DNA from: Sulfitobacter alexandrii
GTDB lineage: Bacteria; Pseudomonadota; Alphaproteobacteria; Rhodobacterales; Rhodobacteraceae
Length of the DNA: 64,000 nucleotides
NCBI RefSeq assembly: GCF_001886735.1
Contig: NZ_CP018076.1
Location: 2,356,001 to 2,420,000, forward strand
Direction of reading: 5' to 3'
Shown: positions 51,719-60,571 of the stretch, in pieces
Layout: every line of letters begins with the position of its first letter
Position numbering within the stretch: position 1 is the stretch's first letter
Position numbers and translations under genes: made by a program
Notes under the pieces: generated by a model
What the model was told of the DNA's origin: nothing
Databases searched by the model: none
What the model saw: only the letters and a program-made list of their open reading frames with translations

Positions 51719-53050
51719 ATGTCGAACTTCGAACTCGCGCTCTGGTCCTTTCCGGTCCTGCTGATCCTTGTTTTCCTGCGTGCGCCCATTGCGTTGGCGA
51801 TGATCGGCGTCGGCGTGGGCGGCACGTACCTGGTAATCGGCACGCCCATGATGACGCTGAACCAGCTCAAGACCCTGACCTACGGGACGTTTTCCAACTA
51901 TTCGTTCTCCATCATCCCGCTGTTCCTGCTGATGGGCCAGTTCGCGACCCTCTCGGGGATGAGCGCCTCGCTGTTCCGGGCCGCCGAGAGCTTTCTGGGG
52001 CACCGGCGCGGCGGGGTGGCCATGTCGGCCGTGGGGGCCTGCGCGGGGTTCGGCGCGATCTGCGGGTCGTCACTGGCCACCGCCGCGACCATGGGTCAGG
52101 TCGCCCTGCCGGAACTGCGACGCTACGGCTATCCGGGCAGCCTCGCAACGGGGGCGCTCGCCGCCGGCGGCACGCTGGGCATCCTGATCCCGCCCTCGGT
52201 GATCCTCGTGATCTACGCCATCCTGGCCGAGCAAAACATCGAGAAGCTGTTCGTCGCGGCGCTGATCCCCGGCATCCTTGCCGCCGTCGGGTACATGGTC
52301 GCCATTTCGATCTGGGTCCGGGTTTCGCCCAATTCCGCTGCCGTCCGGGACCGCGTGCCATGGGGTGAACGCATGGTTGCCCTGGGCAAGGTCTGGCCGG
52401 TGATCACGATCTTCGTGGTCGTGGTCGGTGGCATCTACGCGGGCATCTTCACCCCGACCGAGGCCGCCGCCGTGGGGGCGGCGGGCACCGGTCTGGTGGC
52501 GGTGGTTTCGGGGCAGATGTCGCTGGACCGCCTGCGCGAGGCGGTCCTGTCCACGGCGGGGTCGACCGCGATGATCTTTCTCATCATCCTCGGGGCCGGG
52601 ATATACAACAACTTCCTGTCGCTTACCCAGCTGCCGCAATCCGCCTCGGCCTGGGTCGGGGCGCAGGGGTTCTCGCCGTGGTTCGTGCTGACGATCGTGC
52701 TGCTGATGTACCTTGTCTTTGGCTGCGTGATGGATTCGCTGTCCATGGTCCTGCTGACCGTGCCGATCATCTTTCCGATCATGGTGGCGCTGGATTTCGG
52801 CATGTCCGCCGATGATTTCGGCCTGTGGTTCGGCATCCTTGTGCTGATCGTGGTCGAAGTGGGGCTGATCACGCCGCCCGTGGGCATGAACCTGTTCATC
52901 ATCAACTCGATGGCAGAGCGGACGCCGATCTCCGAAACCTACCGGGGTGCCCTGCCCTTCGTGCTGACGGATATCGTCCGGGTCGCGATCCTCGCGACAT
53001 TTCCCGCCATCACGCTTTGGCTGGTGTGGTTCGTCGACAGCCTCGGTTGA
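51719..53050 (+). CDS. TRAP transporter large permease (DctM type)
   Basis: A 443-residue ion-transporter-superfamily permease with about 12 helices. Signatures are FSIIPLFLLMGQFATLSGMS, AGFGAICGSSLATAATMGQV, GGTLGILIPPSVILVIYAIL and the C-terminal GLITPPVGMNLFIINSM. It carries the substrate delivered by the DctP protein using a sodium gradient. The ATG at 51719 is 2 nt after the dctQ stop; earlier open frame lies in dctQ. Confidence 0.94.
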   Translation: MSNFELALWSFPVLLILVFLRAPIALAMIGVGVGGTYLVIGTPMMTLNQLKTLTYGTFSNYSFSIIPLFLLMGQFATLSGMSASLFRAAESFLGHRRGGVAMSAVGACAGFGAICGSSLATAATMGQVALPELRRYGYPGSLATGALAAGGTLGILIPPSVILVIYAILAEQNIEKLFVAALIPGILAAVGYMVAISIWVRVSPNSAAVRDRVPWGERMVALGKVWPVITIFVVVVGGIYAGIFTPTEAAAVGAAGTGLVAVVSGQMSLDRLREAVLSTAGSTAMIFLIILGAGIYNNFLSLTQLPQSASAWVGAQGFSPWFVLTIVLLMYLVFGCVMDSLSMVLLTVPIIFPIMVALDFGMSADDFGLWFGILVLIVVEVGLITPPVGMNLFIINSMAERTPISETYRGALPFVLTDIVRVAILATFPAITLWLVWFVDSLG

Positions 53051-53132
53051 GGCGCGGGACGCCGGGACGCTGGCCCCGGCACGGCAGGGCTGCTAGGACA
53101 GCCCCAACCCAACCGACCCGAGGCCTGCCGGG

Positions 53133-54317
53133 ATGTCCCGAAAGCTGATCTTTCCGCTCTACTACGCCGCGATCCTTTTCCAAGCGGGCGCCTACGGGCT
53201 GACCTTCATGCTGCCGCGTCTCTACGACGGGTTCGGCGCCAACGAGAAAGTGGTGGGCACGACGCTCTTGCTGACGACGGTGGCCACGGTGGTGACGGTC
53301 TATTTCTCGGGGCATCTGTCCGACCTGATGGGCCGTTTGCGCACGCTGGGCATGGCCTGCGTCGCGATCTCGGCAGCGCTGATGCTCTATGCCACGGCCG
53401 ATGGGGTCGGTCCCGGACTGATGGCGGCAAGCGTGCTGCTAGGCTTTGGCTGGGGGCTGACCTATTCGCTTGGGCCCATCGTCATGTCGCGGCTCGTGCG
53501 CGCGGACGAGAGGGTGCGCTATTTCACGTTGCTGTCGGTCTTCGTCATGGGCGGCTTCGGATTCGCGCCGGTGATCGCGTCGGCGCTGGAGAACGCGGGC
53601 TTCGCCGTGCGCGATGCCTTTGCGCTGAACAGCGTGCTCTGCCTGATCAGCGCGGCGCTGTTCTTCGGGCTTGACCGTCCGATCAGGCTGCAGGCGGTGA
53701 ACGCGCGCCCCGAGGCGCCCTCGCGCATCACGCGCGCGGCGGTGCGCGGGGTGTTGCGGTCGCCTGCGCGGCTGCCGGTATTCATGGTGTTCCTCGGCGC
53801 GAGCATCTTTGCCGGCCTGAACAACTTCCAGACCGTGTTCGCCGATGCACGGGGGCTGGACTACGCCTGGTTCTTCACCACCTACACGCTGACGTCGGTG
53901 ATCTTCCGTCTGGTGATGGCGCGGTTCACCGGGGGGCCGAACCCCTATCTGACGATCGCGCTCCTGCAATGCCTGATGTGCGTGGGACTGGGGCTGTTCG
54001 TGGTCAGCGGCGACAGCCTGCCGCTCTATCTACTGGTCGCCGTGCTGTTCGGCCTCGGCTACGGCGTGTCCTACCCTGTTCTCGTTGCGATGGCTGCGGA
54101 CGATGCGGACGAGGAGCTGGGCGCGCAGACCCTGCAGCTTTTTGCGCTGACGTATTTCATCGGCATCTTCGGGTTTCCGCTGGTCGCCGGCTGGATGATC
54201 GTGGAGGTGGGCACCCGCCCCCTGCTGATCCTGATCACGGCGCTCGCGGTGTTGGAGACGGGTCTGGCGCTGCGCCGGGGGCTGGCGCGGCGCAACGGCG
54301 TCCCGCGGCGCGCCTGA
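53133..54317 (+). CDS. MFS transporter
   Basis: A 394-residue major facilitator with about 12 helices. The loop 2-3 signature is present as SGHLSDLMGRLRTLGM (G-x3-D-x2-GR). Other parts are FGWGLTYSLGPIVMSRLVRA and LFGLGYGVSYPVLVAMAAD. Substrate unknown; its place at the end of the TRAP gene string suggests an aromatic acid or related product. Convergent with the feruloyl-CoA synthase gene, stops 4 nt apart. Confidence 0.88.
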   Translation: MSRKLIFPLYYAAILFQAGAYGLTFMLPRLYDGFGANEKVVGTTLLLTTVATVVTVYFSGHLSDLMGRLRTLGMACVAISAALMLYATADGVGPGLMAASVLLGFGWGLTYSLGPIVMSRLVRADERVRYFTLLSVFVMGGFGFAPVIASALENAGFAVRDAFALNSVLCLISAALFFGLDRPIRLQAVNARPEAPSRITRAAVRGVLRSPARLPVFMVFLGASIFAGLNNFQTVFADARGLDYAWFFTTYTLTSVIFRLVMARFTGGPNPYLTIALLQCLMCVGLGLFVVSGDSLPLYLLVAVLFGLGYGVSYPVLVAMAADDADEELGAQTLQLFALTYFIGIFGFPLVAGWMIVEVGTRPLLILITALAVLETGLALRRGLARRNGVPRRA

Positions 54318-54321
54318 CCTG

Positions 54322-56124
54322 TCAGACAGCGATGACGTCCGCGTCGGGATCGGGGACATGCATCCGCGCGATCAGGTCGGCGTTGCCGTCGCGCATGGCC
54401 CGCTGGTTCAGGGATCCCTTTTCGGTCACTTCCCCGCGGTCGAAACTGGGCTCACGCGACAGCACGACGGCGCGTCTCACCCGTGCGGCGGAGCCGGTGG
54501 CGGCCCCCGCGGCTGCGGCGAGCCTTTCGGTCAATGCCTGCCGCAGTGCCGCAGGCTCGAGCTTCTGCGCCTTGTCCGACAACAGCAGCAGCGCCCCGAG
54601 TTCATGGCGATCCTCGCCGGTGATGACGGCATCGCGCACCAACCCGTCGAGGGCATCCACCACCGCGGCCCGCACCGCCCCCACGGCAACCCAGGTGCCG
54701 GTGGCCAGCTTGAAATTTTCCGCGATGCGCCCGTCAAAGAAGAACCCCTTGGAGAAATCCTCGGGGTCGGCCGGGCGCAGCGCGTCGCCGAAGCGGTAGA
54801 AGCCCTCGTCGTCGAAGGCTTCCGCCGTCTTGCGGGGGTCCGCGTAGTAGCCCGGCGTGATCGTCGGCCCCTTCAGCCGCGCTTCCAGCTTGCCGCCGTT
54901 GGGGACCAGTTTCAGGGTCAGTCCCGGTGCGGGCACCCCGACGTTCCCGGACCTTTCCTGAATCTCGGTACAAGCGAGAGCAAAGGGGGCCGTCTCGGTC
55001 GCACCCAGCCCCGTTGCGAGCAGCACTTCGCGGCCCGTCGCGGCGCGGCCCACGGCGCGAAGCCTGTCCCAGGTTCGTTGCGCCATGCCCGCACCGGCGT
55101 AGAACATCATGCCGAGATCGCGAAAGAAGGTTTCCGCAAGGGTCGGATCGTTCTCCAGCGCGGTGACCAGCATGTCGTAGCCGACCGGCACGTTGAAGTA
55201 CCACGTGCACGAGACGTCACGCAGATTGCGCAGGGTTTCGTCGAACCGGCCCGCCACGGGCCGCCCGTCGTCGATGTAATAGGTGCCGCCGTTGGTGGTG
55301 ACCATGTAGAACACCTTGTTGCCCGCAGCGGTATGGTTCCACGGCGCCCAGTCCAGCACCACCGGCGGCCGGCGCACGAGGAACCGGTAGCAGTCGCGGA
55401 TCATCGCCTGACTGGCGCAGATCATGCCGTTGGTGTTGATCACGGCCTTGGGCGAGCCGGTCGAGCCCGACGTGAAAAGGTACTTGAGCACCGTATCGGC
55501 GTTCAGCGCCGCCCGTGCGGCGCGCGCCGCTGCCGGGTCTCCGGCCAGCAGGCTGTCGAAGGTGACGGCCCCCGGCGGGTCGTTTCGCAGGGTAATGACC
55601 TGCCGAGCCTCCCTCGCGATGGCCGTCAGCGCGGGCGCAAAGGCTGCGCCATCATCCGCAAACAGCGCGCCCGGCGCGAGCGTGGCGGCGATGTCCCTGA
55701 GCTTGGCATGGTCCTGCGACACGAGCGAGTATGCCGGCGACACCGGCGCGAAAGGGACGCCGACATAGGCGCAGGCCATGCCCAGAAGCGCGTGCTCGAG
55801 GCTGTTCTCCGACAGGATCAGCAGCGGGCGGTCTGGCCCGAGCCCCATGGTCAGCAAGGACGCGGCGATCGCCTGCACCTGCGCACGCGCCGCGCCGTAG
55901 GTGATCCGCCGCCACGCGCCGCCGGCCTCCCGCCGGGCGATCCAGGATTGATCCGGCGTGGTGTCGGCCCAATGGTCGAAATAATCCGCAAGTCTCGGGT
56001 GAAAATCGCCCAACGGCGCGCGCTGGCGCATCAGGACCGTACCGTCGGGCCGGGTTTCGTAGGCGAACGCCGGCTGCCAGAAATCCGATCGGCTTATCCC
56101 GGGAGCAGCGGCCATGTCAGCCAT
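54322..56124 (-). CDS. fcs: Feruloyl-CoA synthase
   Basis: A 600-residue ANL-superfamily adenylate-forming ligase. The AMP-binding P-loop is LKYLFTSGSTGSPKAVINTN; later motifs are GLGATETAPFALACTE, ARLKGPTITPGYYADP and YRFGDALRPADPEDFSKG, which lies at the hinge. The long body with DWAPWNHTAAGNKVFYMV and FYNVPVGYDML-like (TWYFNVPVGYDMLVTALE) is typical of feruloyl-CoA synthases. It activates ferulate, p-coumarate or caffeate with ATP and CoA. I use MADMAAAPGISRSD (56124); the longer frame needs a TTG start. It follows marR by 75 bp on the same strand. Confidence 0.9.
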   Translation of the reverse strand: MADMAAAPGISRSDFWQPAFAYETRPDGTVLMRQRAPLGDFHPRLADYFDHWADTTPDQSWIARREAGGAWRRITYGAARAQVQAIAASLLTMGLGPDRPLLILSENSLEHALLGMACAYVGVPFAPVSPAYSLVSQDHAKLRDIAATLAPGALFADDGAAFAPALTAIAREARQVITLRNDPPGAVTFDSLLAGDPAAARAARAALNADTVLKYLFTSGSTGSPKAVINTNGMICASQAMIRDCYRFLVRRPPVVLDWAPWNHTAAGNKVFYMVTTNGGTYYIDDGRPVAGRFDETLRNLRDVSCTWYFNVPVGYDMLVTALENDPTLAETFFRDLGMMFYAGAGMAQRTWDRLRAVGRAATGREVLLATGLGATETAPFALACTEIQERSGNVGVPAPGLTLKLVPNGGKLEARLKGPTITPGYYADPRKTAEAFDDEGFYRFGDALRPADPEDFSKGFFFDGRIAENFKLATGTWVAVGAVRAAVVDALDGLVRDAVITGEDRHELGALLLLSDKAQKLEPAALRQALTERLAAAAGAATGSAARVRRAVVLSREPSFDRGEVTEKGSLNQRAMRDGNADLIARMHVPDPDADVIAV

Positions 56125-56199
56125 CTCACTGCGGCGCCGCGCCAGAACCGGCGGCCCTGCAAGCAACCCGGGCGCCGTGACCGCGCCGGCCCCGAAGGC

Positions 56200-56679
56200 T
56201 CATTCCGTCTCTCCCTTGACACGGATACGGCGCAGCAGGCTGATGAGCGTGCGCCGTTCCTCCTTGGTCAGATCGGCCAGCAGCGCCTTCTCGTGGGCGC
56301 GCACGGTCGCCAGCGCTTCGGCATAGGCCTGTCGGCCCTTCTCCGTCGGAACGAGCGCCTGAATGCGCCTGTCACCGGGCACGGTGTCGCGCGACAGGTA
56401 GCCAAGCCCCTCGAGCTCGTCCACGATGGCCACGAGGCCGGAGCGTTCGATGCCCAGATGGCGGGCCAGCTTGCTCTGGGAGATGTGGGGAAACTGCACG
56501 ACCAGCGACAGGGCCGAGAAGACACGTGGCGCAAGGGAATCCTGCCCCAGCGCATTGCGGAAATCGGCCTGCACGATGACATAAGCCCGCTTCAGATTGT
56601 AGCCCACGAACTGCTCGAGGTCGGAAATCGCGTGCGTGTCGTCCCGCTCCTCGTCGCTGGGTCTTGGCTGTGCCGGCAT
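56200..56679 (-). CDS. MarR family regulator (CouR-like)
   Basis: A 159-residue winged-helix regulator. The DNA-binding part is HISQSKLARHLGIERSGLVA followed by ELEGLGYLSRDTVPGDRRIQ (the wing, with the conserved DxRR). N- and C-terminal helices form the dimer. In Rhodopseudomonas, CouR of this family represses hydroxycinnamate genes and is released by p-coumaroyl-CoA; the same logic fits here because fcs is directly downstream. The ATG has gaggggagc in front. It is divergent from the DUF3237 gene over 86 bp that carry the second operator. Confidence 0.88.
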   Translation of the reverse strand: MPAQPRPSDEERDDTHAISDLEQFVGYNLKRAYVIVQADFRNALGQDSLAPRVFSALSLVVQFPHISQSKLARHLGIERSGLVAIVDELEGLGYLSRDTVPGDRRIQALVPTEKGRQAYAEALATVRAHEKALLADLTKEERRTLISLLRRIRVKGETE

Positions 56680-56724
56680 CGCGCGCTCCCCTCCTCTGGC
56701 TTGCCAAGAAAGTTTACAGGATAT

Positions 56725-56741
56725 TGTTTATCTGGCAAACA
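56725..56741. promoter_or_regulatory. Putative MarR (CouR-like) operator, marR/DUF3237 promoter
   Basis: TGTTTATCTGGCAAACA has the same TGTT-N9-AACA arms and ATCTG centre as the site at 49214-49230. It lies in the middle of the divergent promoter between the regulator and the DUF3237 gene. Confidence 0.7.
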
Positions 56742-56765
56742 GTTTAATGCCATAAGGATCATATC

Positions 56766-57230
56766 ATGCGGTTGCCCCTTCCCACCCTTGAACATGCCTG
56801 CGACCTGACCGTCGATCTCGACCCGATCCGCGAGATGGGGCCGGGCCGTGCGGGGCAGCGCCGCATCGTCCCGATCGTGGGCGGCAGTGTCACCGGCCCT
56901 ATGCTGCAGGGGCGGCTTCTGAACCTTGGTGCCGACTGGCAGACCGTGTTCGCCGACGGACTGGCCGAGCTGGATACACGCTACGCCATGGAGACGACGG
57001 ACGGCGCGACCATCGAGATCGTCAACTACGGGCTGCGCCACGGTCCGCCGGAGGTTCTGGCCGCGATCATGCGCGGCGAAGAGGTGCCGCCCGACAGCTA
57101 CTACATGCGCACGCATGCCCGGCTGGAAACCGGCGACGACCGATATGCCTGGGTGAACCGGACGCTGTTTCTCGGCGTGGGGGCGCGGCATCTCCAGCAG
57201 GTGCAGATCAGGCTTTACGCGATCCTTTAG
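56766..57230 (+). CDS. DUF3237 domain protein
   Basis: A 154-residue cytosolic beta-barrel-type protein with the DUF3237 pattern: LEHACDLTVDLDPIREMG, RRIVPIVGGSVTGPMLQGRL, LNLGADWQTVFADGLAELDT, RYAMETTDGATIEIVNYG and a C-terminal FLGVGARHLQQVQIRLYAIL. The function of the family is unknown, but genes often sit with aromatic-acid catabolism. Here a shared operator ties it to the marR/fcs unit. Shine-Dalgarno ataaggat. Confidence 0.88.
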   Translation: MRLPLPTLEHACDLTVDLDPIREMGPGRAGQRRIVPIVGGSVTGPMLQGRLLNLGADWQTVFADGLAELDTRYAMETTDGATIEIVNYGLRHGPPEVLAAIMRGEEVPPDSYYMRTHARLETGDDRYAWVNRTLFLGVGARHLQQVQIRLYAIL

Positions 57231-57321
57231 GCCACGCGCCACCGCAGGCCGATTGCCCCGACGGCGGGGGTGGCGGGCACGCCGCTTGCCGCGCTCACCC
57301 CCACAGGGAGACCGGGTCGGG

Positions 57322-58992
57322 TCAGGCCCCGCCGCTCCTTGCCGCCAGTCCCGCCGCACGCATCTGCGACAACGTCATGCGGGGGGTCAGTGCTTCGGCC
57401 GAGACGTTCAGATCCAGAACCGCCCCCGTCTCGGAGGCCAGCGCCCGGTCAAAGGCCGCCTGGAAATCGGCGGTGGTTTCCACCCGCTCGGCATGGAAGC
57501 CATAGGCGCGTGCGAGTGACGTGAAGTCCGGGTTCACCATGGTGGTGCCCGATACCCGCTCGGGGTAGTGACGCTCCTGGTGGGCCCGGATGGTGCCGTA
57601 GATGCCGTTGTTGACGATCAGCACGATAGGCTGCGCGCGAGCCTGCGCGGCGGTCGCGAGTTCCTGGCAGTTCATCTGGAAGTCGCCGTCACCGGCAAAG
57701 CAGACGACGCACCGGTCGGGATGCGCGACCTTGGCCGCGACGGCGGCAGGCAGCCCGTAGCCCATCGCGCCGGATTGCGGCGCCAGAAGGCGCGCCTCGG
57801 GACCGTACTTGAAGAACTTGTTCGGCCAGACGGTGAAGTTGCCGGCGCCGTTGGTCAGGATCGCGTCCTCGGGCAGCACCTCGCGCAGGTAGGCGGTGGC
57901 CTGCACCATATCGACGGGCGAGGGCTGTTCGGGCGCGTCGAAACCCGCCTCCCATGCCGCACGACCCTGCGCACGCCAGTCGGCCCAGCCGCCCTTTACC
58001 GGGCGCAGGGCCGTGGCAAAGGCATTCGGTCCCGCCGTGATGCCCAGGGCCGGCACGTAGACCTTTCCGATCTCTTCGCTGGACCCGTGCACGTGGATGA
58101 CCTTCTGCTTCGGGTGGGGCACGTCCAGAAGGGTGTAGGCATCCGTCGTCATCTCGCCGAAGCGCACGTTGACGGCGAGGATCGTGTCGGCCTGCGTGAT
58201 CAGATCCTTCACGTGGGCCGGCATGCCGACGCCCGCCTCGCCGCAATAGACCTCGGAATGGTTGTTGAACCGGTCTTGGAACCGGAACGCCACGATGGCC
58301 GGGATGTCAGAGGCCTCGGCGAAGTGTTCGATCGCGGCCTTGCCTTCGGGCGTCCAGTTGCAGCCGCCGATCAGGATCAGCGGGCGTTCGGCGCCGGAGA
58401 GCATCGCCAGCGCCTCCTCCATCGCCGCGGGGCTCGGTGCCGGCTCCTCGATCCGGGCCGGACCGGCAAGCGGCGCGGCATCGGACAGGCTGGTCAGCAT
58501 GTCTTCGGGCAGTGCCACCACGACCGGTCCCGGACGGCCCGTAGTGGCCATGGTCCAGGCGCGGGCGAGGATCTCGGGGATGCGGTCCACGTGATCGATC
58601 TCGACCGCCCATTTGGCGAGAGGGCCGAAAAAGGCCCGGTAGTCCACTTCCTGAAAGGCTTCGCGACCGCGCATGTCGGTGCCCACCTGCCCCACGAACA
58701 GGATCATCGGCGCGCTGTCCTGAAAGGCGGTGTGCACGCCGATGGAGGCATTCGTCGCCCCCGGACCGCGTGTCACCATGCAGATGCCGGGACTGCCCGT
58801 CAGCTTGCCCCATGCCGCGGCCATGAAGGCGGCGCCACCCTCGTTGCGGCACAGGACGAAGTCGAACTTGCCGTTGCTGTCGTGCATGCCGTCCAGAACG
58901 GCGAGATAGCTTTCCCCCGGCACGCCGAAACTCTTGGTCGCGCCCAGCGCAACCAGGCTTTCCACCAGCAATTGTCCCCCGTGTCGTGCCAT
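57322..58992 (-). CDS. Thiamine-diphosphate enzyme, acetolactate synthase-like
   Basis: A 556-residue ThDP-dependent enzyme with the three-domain POX/AHAS layout. The N-terminal pyrimidine-binding domain has the catalytic Glu in LCRNEGGAAFMAAAWGK and the motif VTRGPGATNASIGVHTAFQD. The central domain has PLILIGGCNW. The C-terminal ThDP domain has the GDG...NN motif in CFAGDGDFQMNCQELATAAQ and ending IVLIVNNGIYG. The reaction is not certain: acetolactate synthase large-subunit-like, oxalyl-CoA or benzoylformate decarboxylase-like are options. No small regulatory subunit gene (ilvH type) is adjacent, which argues against biosynthetic AHAS. Confidence 0.85.
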   Translation of the reverse strand: MARHGGQLLVESLVALGATKSFGVPGESYLAVLDGMHDSNGKFDFVLCRNEGGAAFMAAAWGKLTGSPGICMVTRGPGATNASIGVHTAFQDSAPMILFVGQVGTDMRGREAFQEVDYRAFFGPLAKWAVEIDHVDRIPEILARAWTMATTGRPGPVVVALPEDMLTSLSDAAPLAGPARIEEPAPSPAAMEEALAMLSGAERPLILIGGCNWTPEGKAAIEHFAEASDIPAIVAFRFQDRFNNHSEVYCGEAGVGMPAHVKDLITQADTILAVNVRFGEMTTDAYTLLDVPHPKQKVIHVHGSSEEIGKVYVPALGITAGPNAFATALRPVKGGWADWRAQGRAAWEAGFDAPEQPSPVDMVQATAYLREVLPEDAILTNGAGNFTVWPNKFFKYGPEARLLAPQSGAMGYGLPAAVAAKVAHPDRCVVCFAGDGDFQMNCQELATAAQARAQPIVLIVNNGIYGTIRAHQERHYPERVSGTTMVNPDFTSLARAYGFHAERVETTADFQAAFDRALASETGAVLDLNVSAEALTPRMTLSQMRAAGLAARSGGA

Positions 58993-59154
58993 GATGCGCC
59001 TTTCCTTTCCGCTTGCCGCTCGTGATTCTCAGGTTCGCCACAAGCTGCCCGCAAAGCCATGCCGATGAAACCGCGAAATCCCGATCCGCCGCCGCTTATT
59101 TGTCCGGGACAGGAACCATAAGCATCCGGTAGCGGTTGAATAGATTGTTACGTA

Positions 59155-60276
59155 ATGAGTGCGCCTGACCTGCCATCGCCGGAGACCCACTTGGACAACC
59201 TCACATCGATCCGCCGCTCGCTGCAATTCCTCGTGCTCGTGGCGCTCTTCGGAACCTGCTATTTCGCGCGCGACCTGATCCTGCCGATCCTGCTGGGATT
59301 CCTGCTGGCACTGACCCTCAGCCCGCTTGTGCGAGGCTTCTATCGCGCCGGGATTCCCCACGCGGTCTCGGCCGGGGTGCTGGTGACGCTGACCGCGCTC
59401 ATCATCATGGCCGTCGTTTTCGGCTCCGCCGGAACCGTCGCTCTGTGGAGCGACGAACTGCCCAGCATGGGCGCCGAGATCCAGCAGAAGCTGCGCGTGA
59501 TGTCGGACGCGATGGAAGGTGTGCGCAATGCCACCGAGGAGGTCGAGAAGATCACCAAGGCCGAGGACGGCAGCCAGGAGGTCATCGTCCAGCAACCGGG
59601 CCTGCTGGACACCGCGATGGACACGGTGACACGCATCGGCGCATCGCTGATCGTGACGCTGGTGCTGGCGATGTTCCTTCTGTCCTCGGGGGAACTGTTC
59701 TACCTCAAGATGGTGCAGGCCTTTCCGACGCTGGCGGGCAAGAAACGCATCCTGTCCACGGTCTACAACATCGAACGGCGGGTATCGCGCTACCTGCTGA
59801 CCATCACGGTCATCAACGCGGGGCTCGGACTGTGTCTCTTTGCCTACCTGACCGCGCTCGGCATGCCGCAGGCCTACGTCTGGGGCATCGCCGCCTTCCT
59901 GCTCAATTTCCTGCCCTACCTCGGCGGGATCATCGGGACGGTGCTGGTCGGCGCGTTCGCGATCGTGACGTTCGACACCGTCAGCTACGCCCTGCTTGCG
60001 CCCCTGGGCTATCTGGCCCTGACCAGCCTCGAAGGTCAGATTCTCACGCCATTCCTCGTGGGCCGGCGGCTGGCCATGAACACGGTCGCGGTGTTCCTGA
60101 CGGTGGTGTTCTGGGGATGGCTCTGGGGTGTGCCCGGCGCGCTTGTGGCGGTCCCGTTCCTTGTCGTTTTCAAGGCCGTGTGCGAGAACTTCGAGCCGCT
60201 GCAGACCATCGGGCTTTTCCTGTCGTCAGAGGACAGGCATCTGCCCGAACACGAAGATGAAAAGGCCGAAACCTGA
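59155..60276 (+). CDS. AI-2E family permease
   Basis: A 373-residue membrane protein of the AI-2E/PerM exporter family. It has about seven helices, an N-terminal pair (QFLVLVALFGTCYFARDLIL and ILLGFLLALTLSPLVRGF), a soluble helical insert at about 100-150 (EIQQKLRVMSDAMEGVRNAT) and the conserved C-terminal part YLGGIIGTVLVGAF, SLEGQILTPFLVGRRLAMN and FWGWLWGVPGALVAVPFLV. Substrates in the family vary (autoinducer-2, Na+/H+), so none is assigned. No obvious Shine-Dalgarno precedes the ATG. Confidence 0.9.
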   Translation: MSAPDLPSPETHLDNLTSIRRSLQFLVLVALFGTCYFARDLILPILLGFLLALTLSPLVRGFYRAGIPHAVSAGVLVTLTALIIMAVVFGSAGTVALWSDELPSMGAEIQQKLRVMSDAMEGVRNATEEVEKITKAEDGSQEVIVQQPGLLDTAMDTVTRIGASLIVTLVLAMFLLSSGELFYLKMVQAFPTLAGKKRILSTVYNIERRVSRYLLTITVINAGLGLCLFAYLTALGMPQAYVWGIAAFLLNFLPYLGGIIGTVLVGAFAIVTFDTVSYALLAPLGYLALTSLEGQILTPFLVGRRLAMNTVAVFLTVVFWGWLWGVPGALVAVPFLVVFKAVCENFEPLQTIGLFLSSEDRHLPEHEDEKAET

Positions 60277-60571
60277 CGCGGCGCGCCGACTGGGCCCGAG
60301 CCCGAGGCGGCGCCGCCTCCCGGCGTGGTCCTGTCCGCGCAAGCGCTTTACATCAACCGGCATGAAAAAGCGCGGATATTTGCAGCCACGCCGTGCGACG
60401 TTTACAAACGCGCTGGATGCAGGGAAATAGTTTTACAACGAAATCAAGCCATTCCAAATGGTTATTTCAATCCTTACACAGGACGCTATGATCCCGCGCA
60501 GGAGGAGACGTGCGTTTGACAGGCCCCGGCCGGATCGCGCGCCGAAAGTGAAGATCAAGGAGGAGCCCCGA
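60277..60571. other. Non-coding region upstream of acs
   Basis: These 295 bp become markedly AT-richer after 60350 and contain no convincing gene; a 64-codon frame (60325-60519) has no ribosome binding site or known motif. The acs promoter should lie here, and the strong Shine-Dalgarno aaggaggag is just before the acs ATG. Confidence 0.5.

Noticed and set aside
60325..60519. A 64-codon frame upstream of acs ending [16 protein letters not shown]
   Set aside because: No ribosome binding site, no recognisable motif and an AT-rich promoter-like context; left as non-coding.
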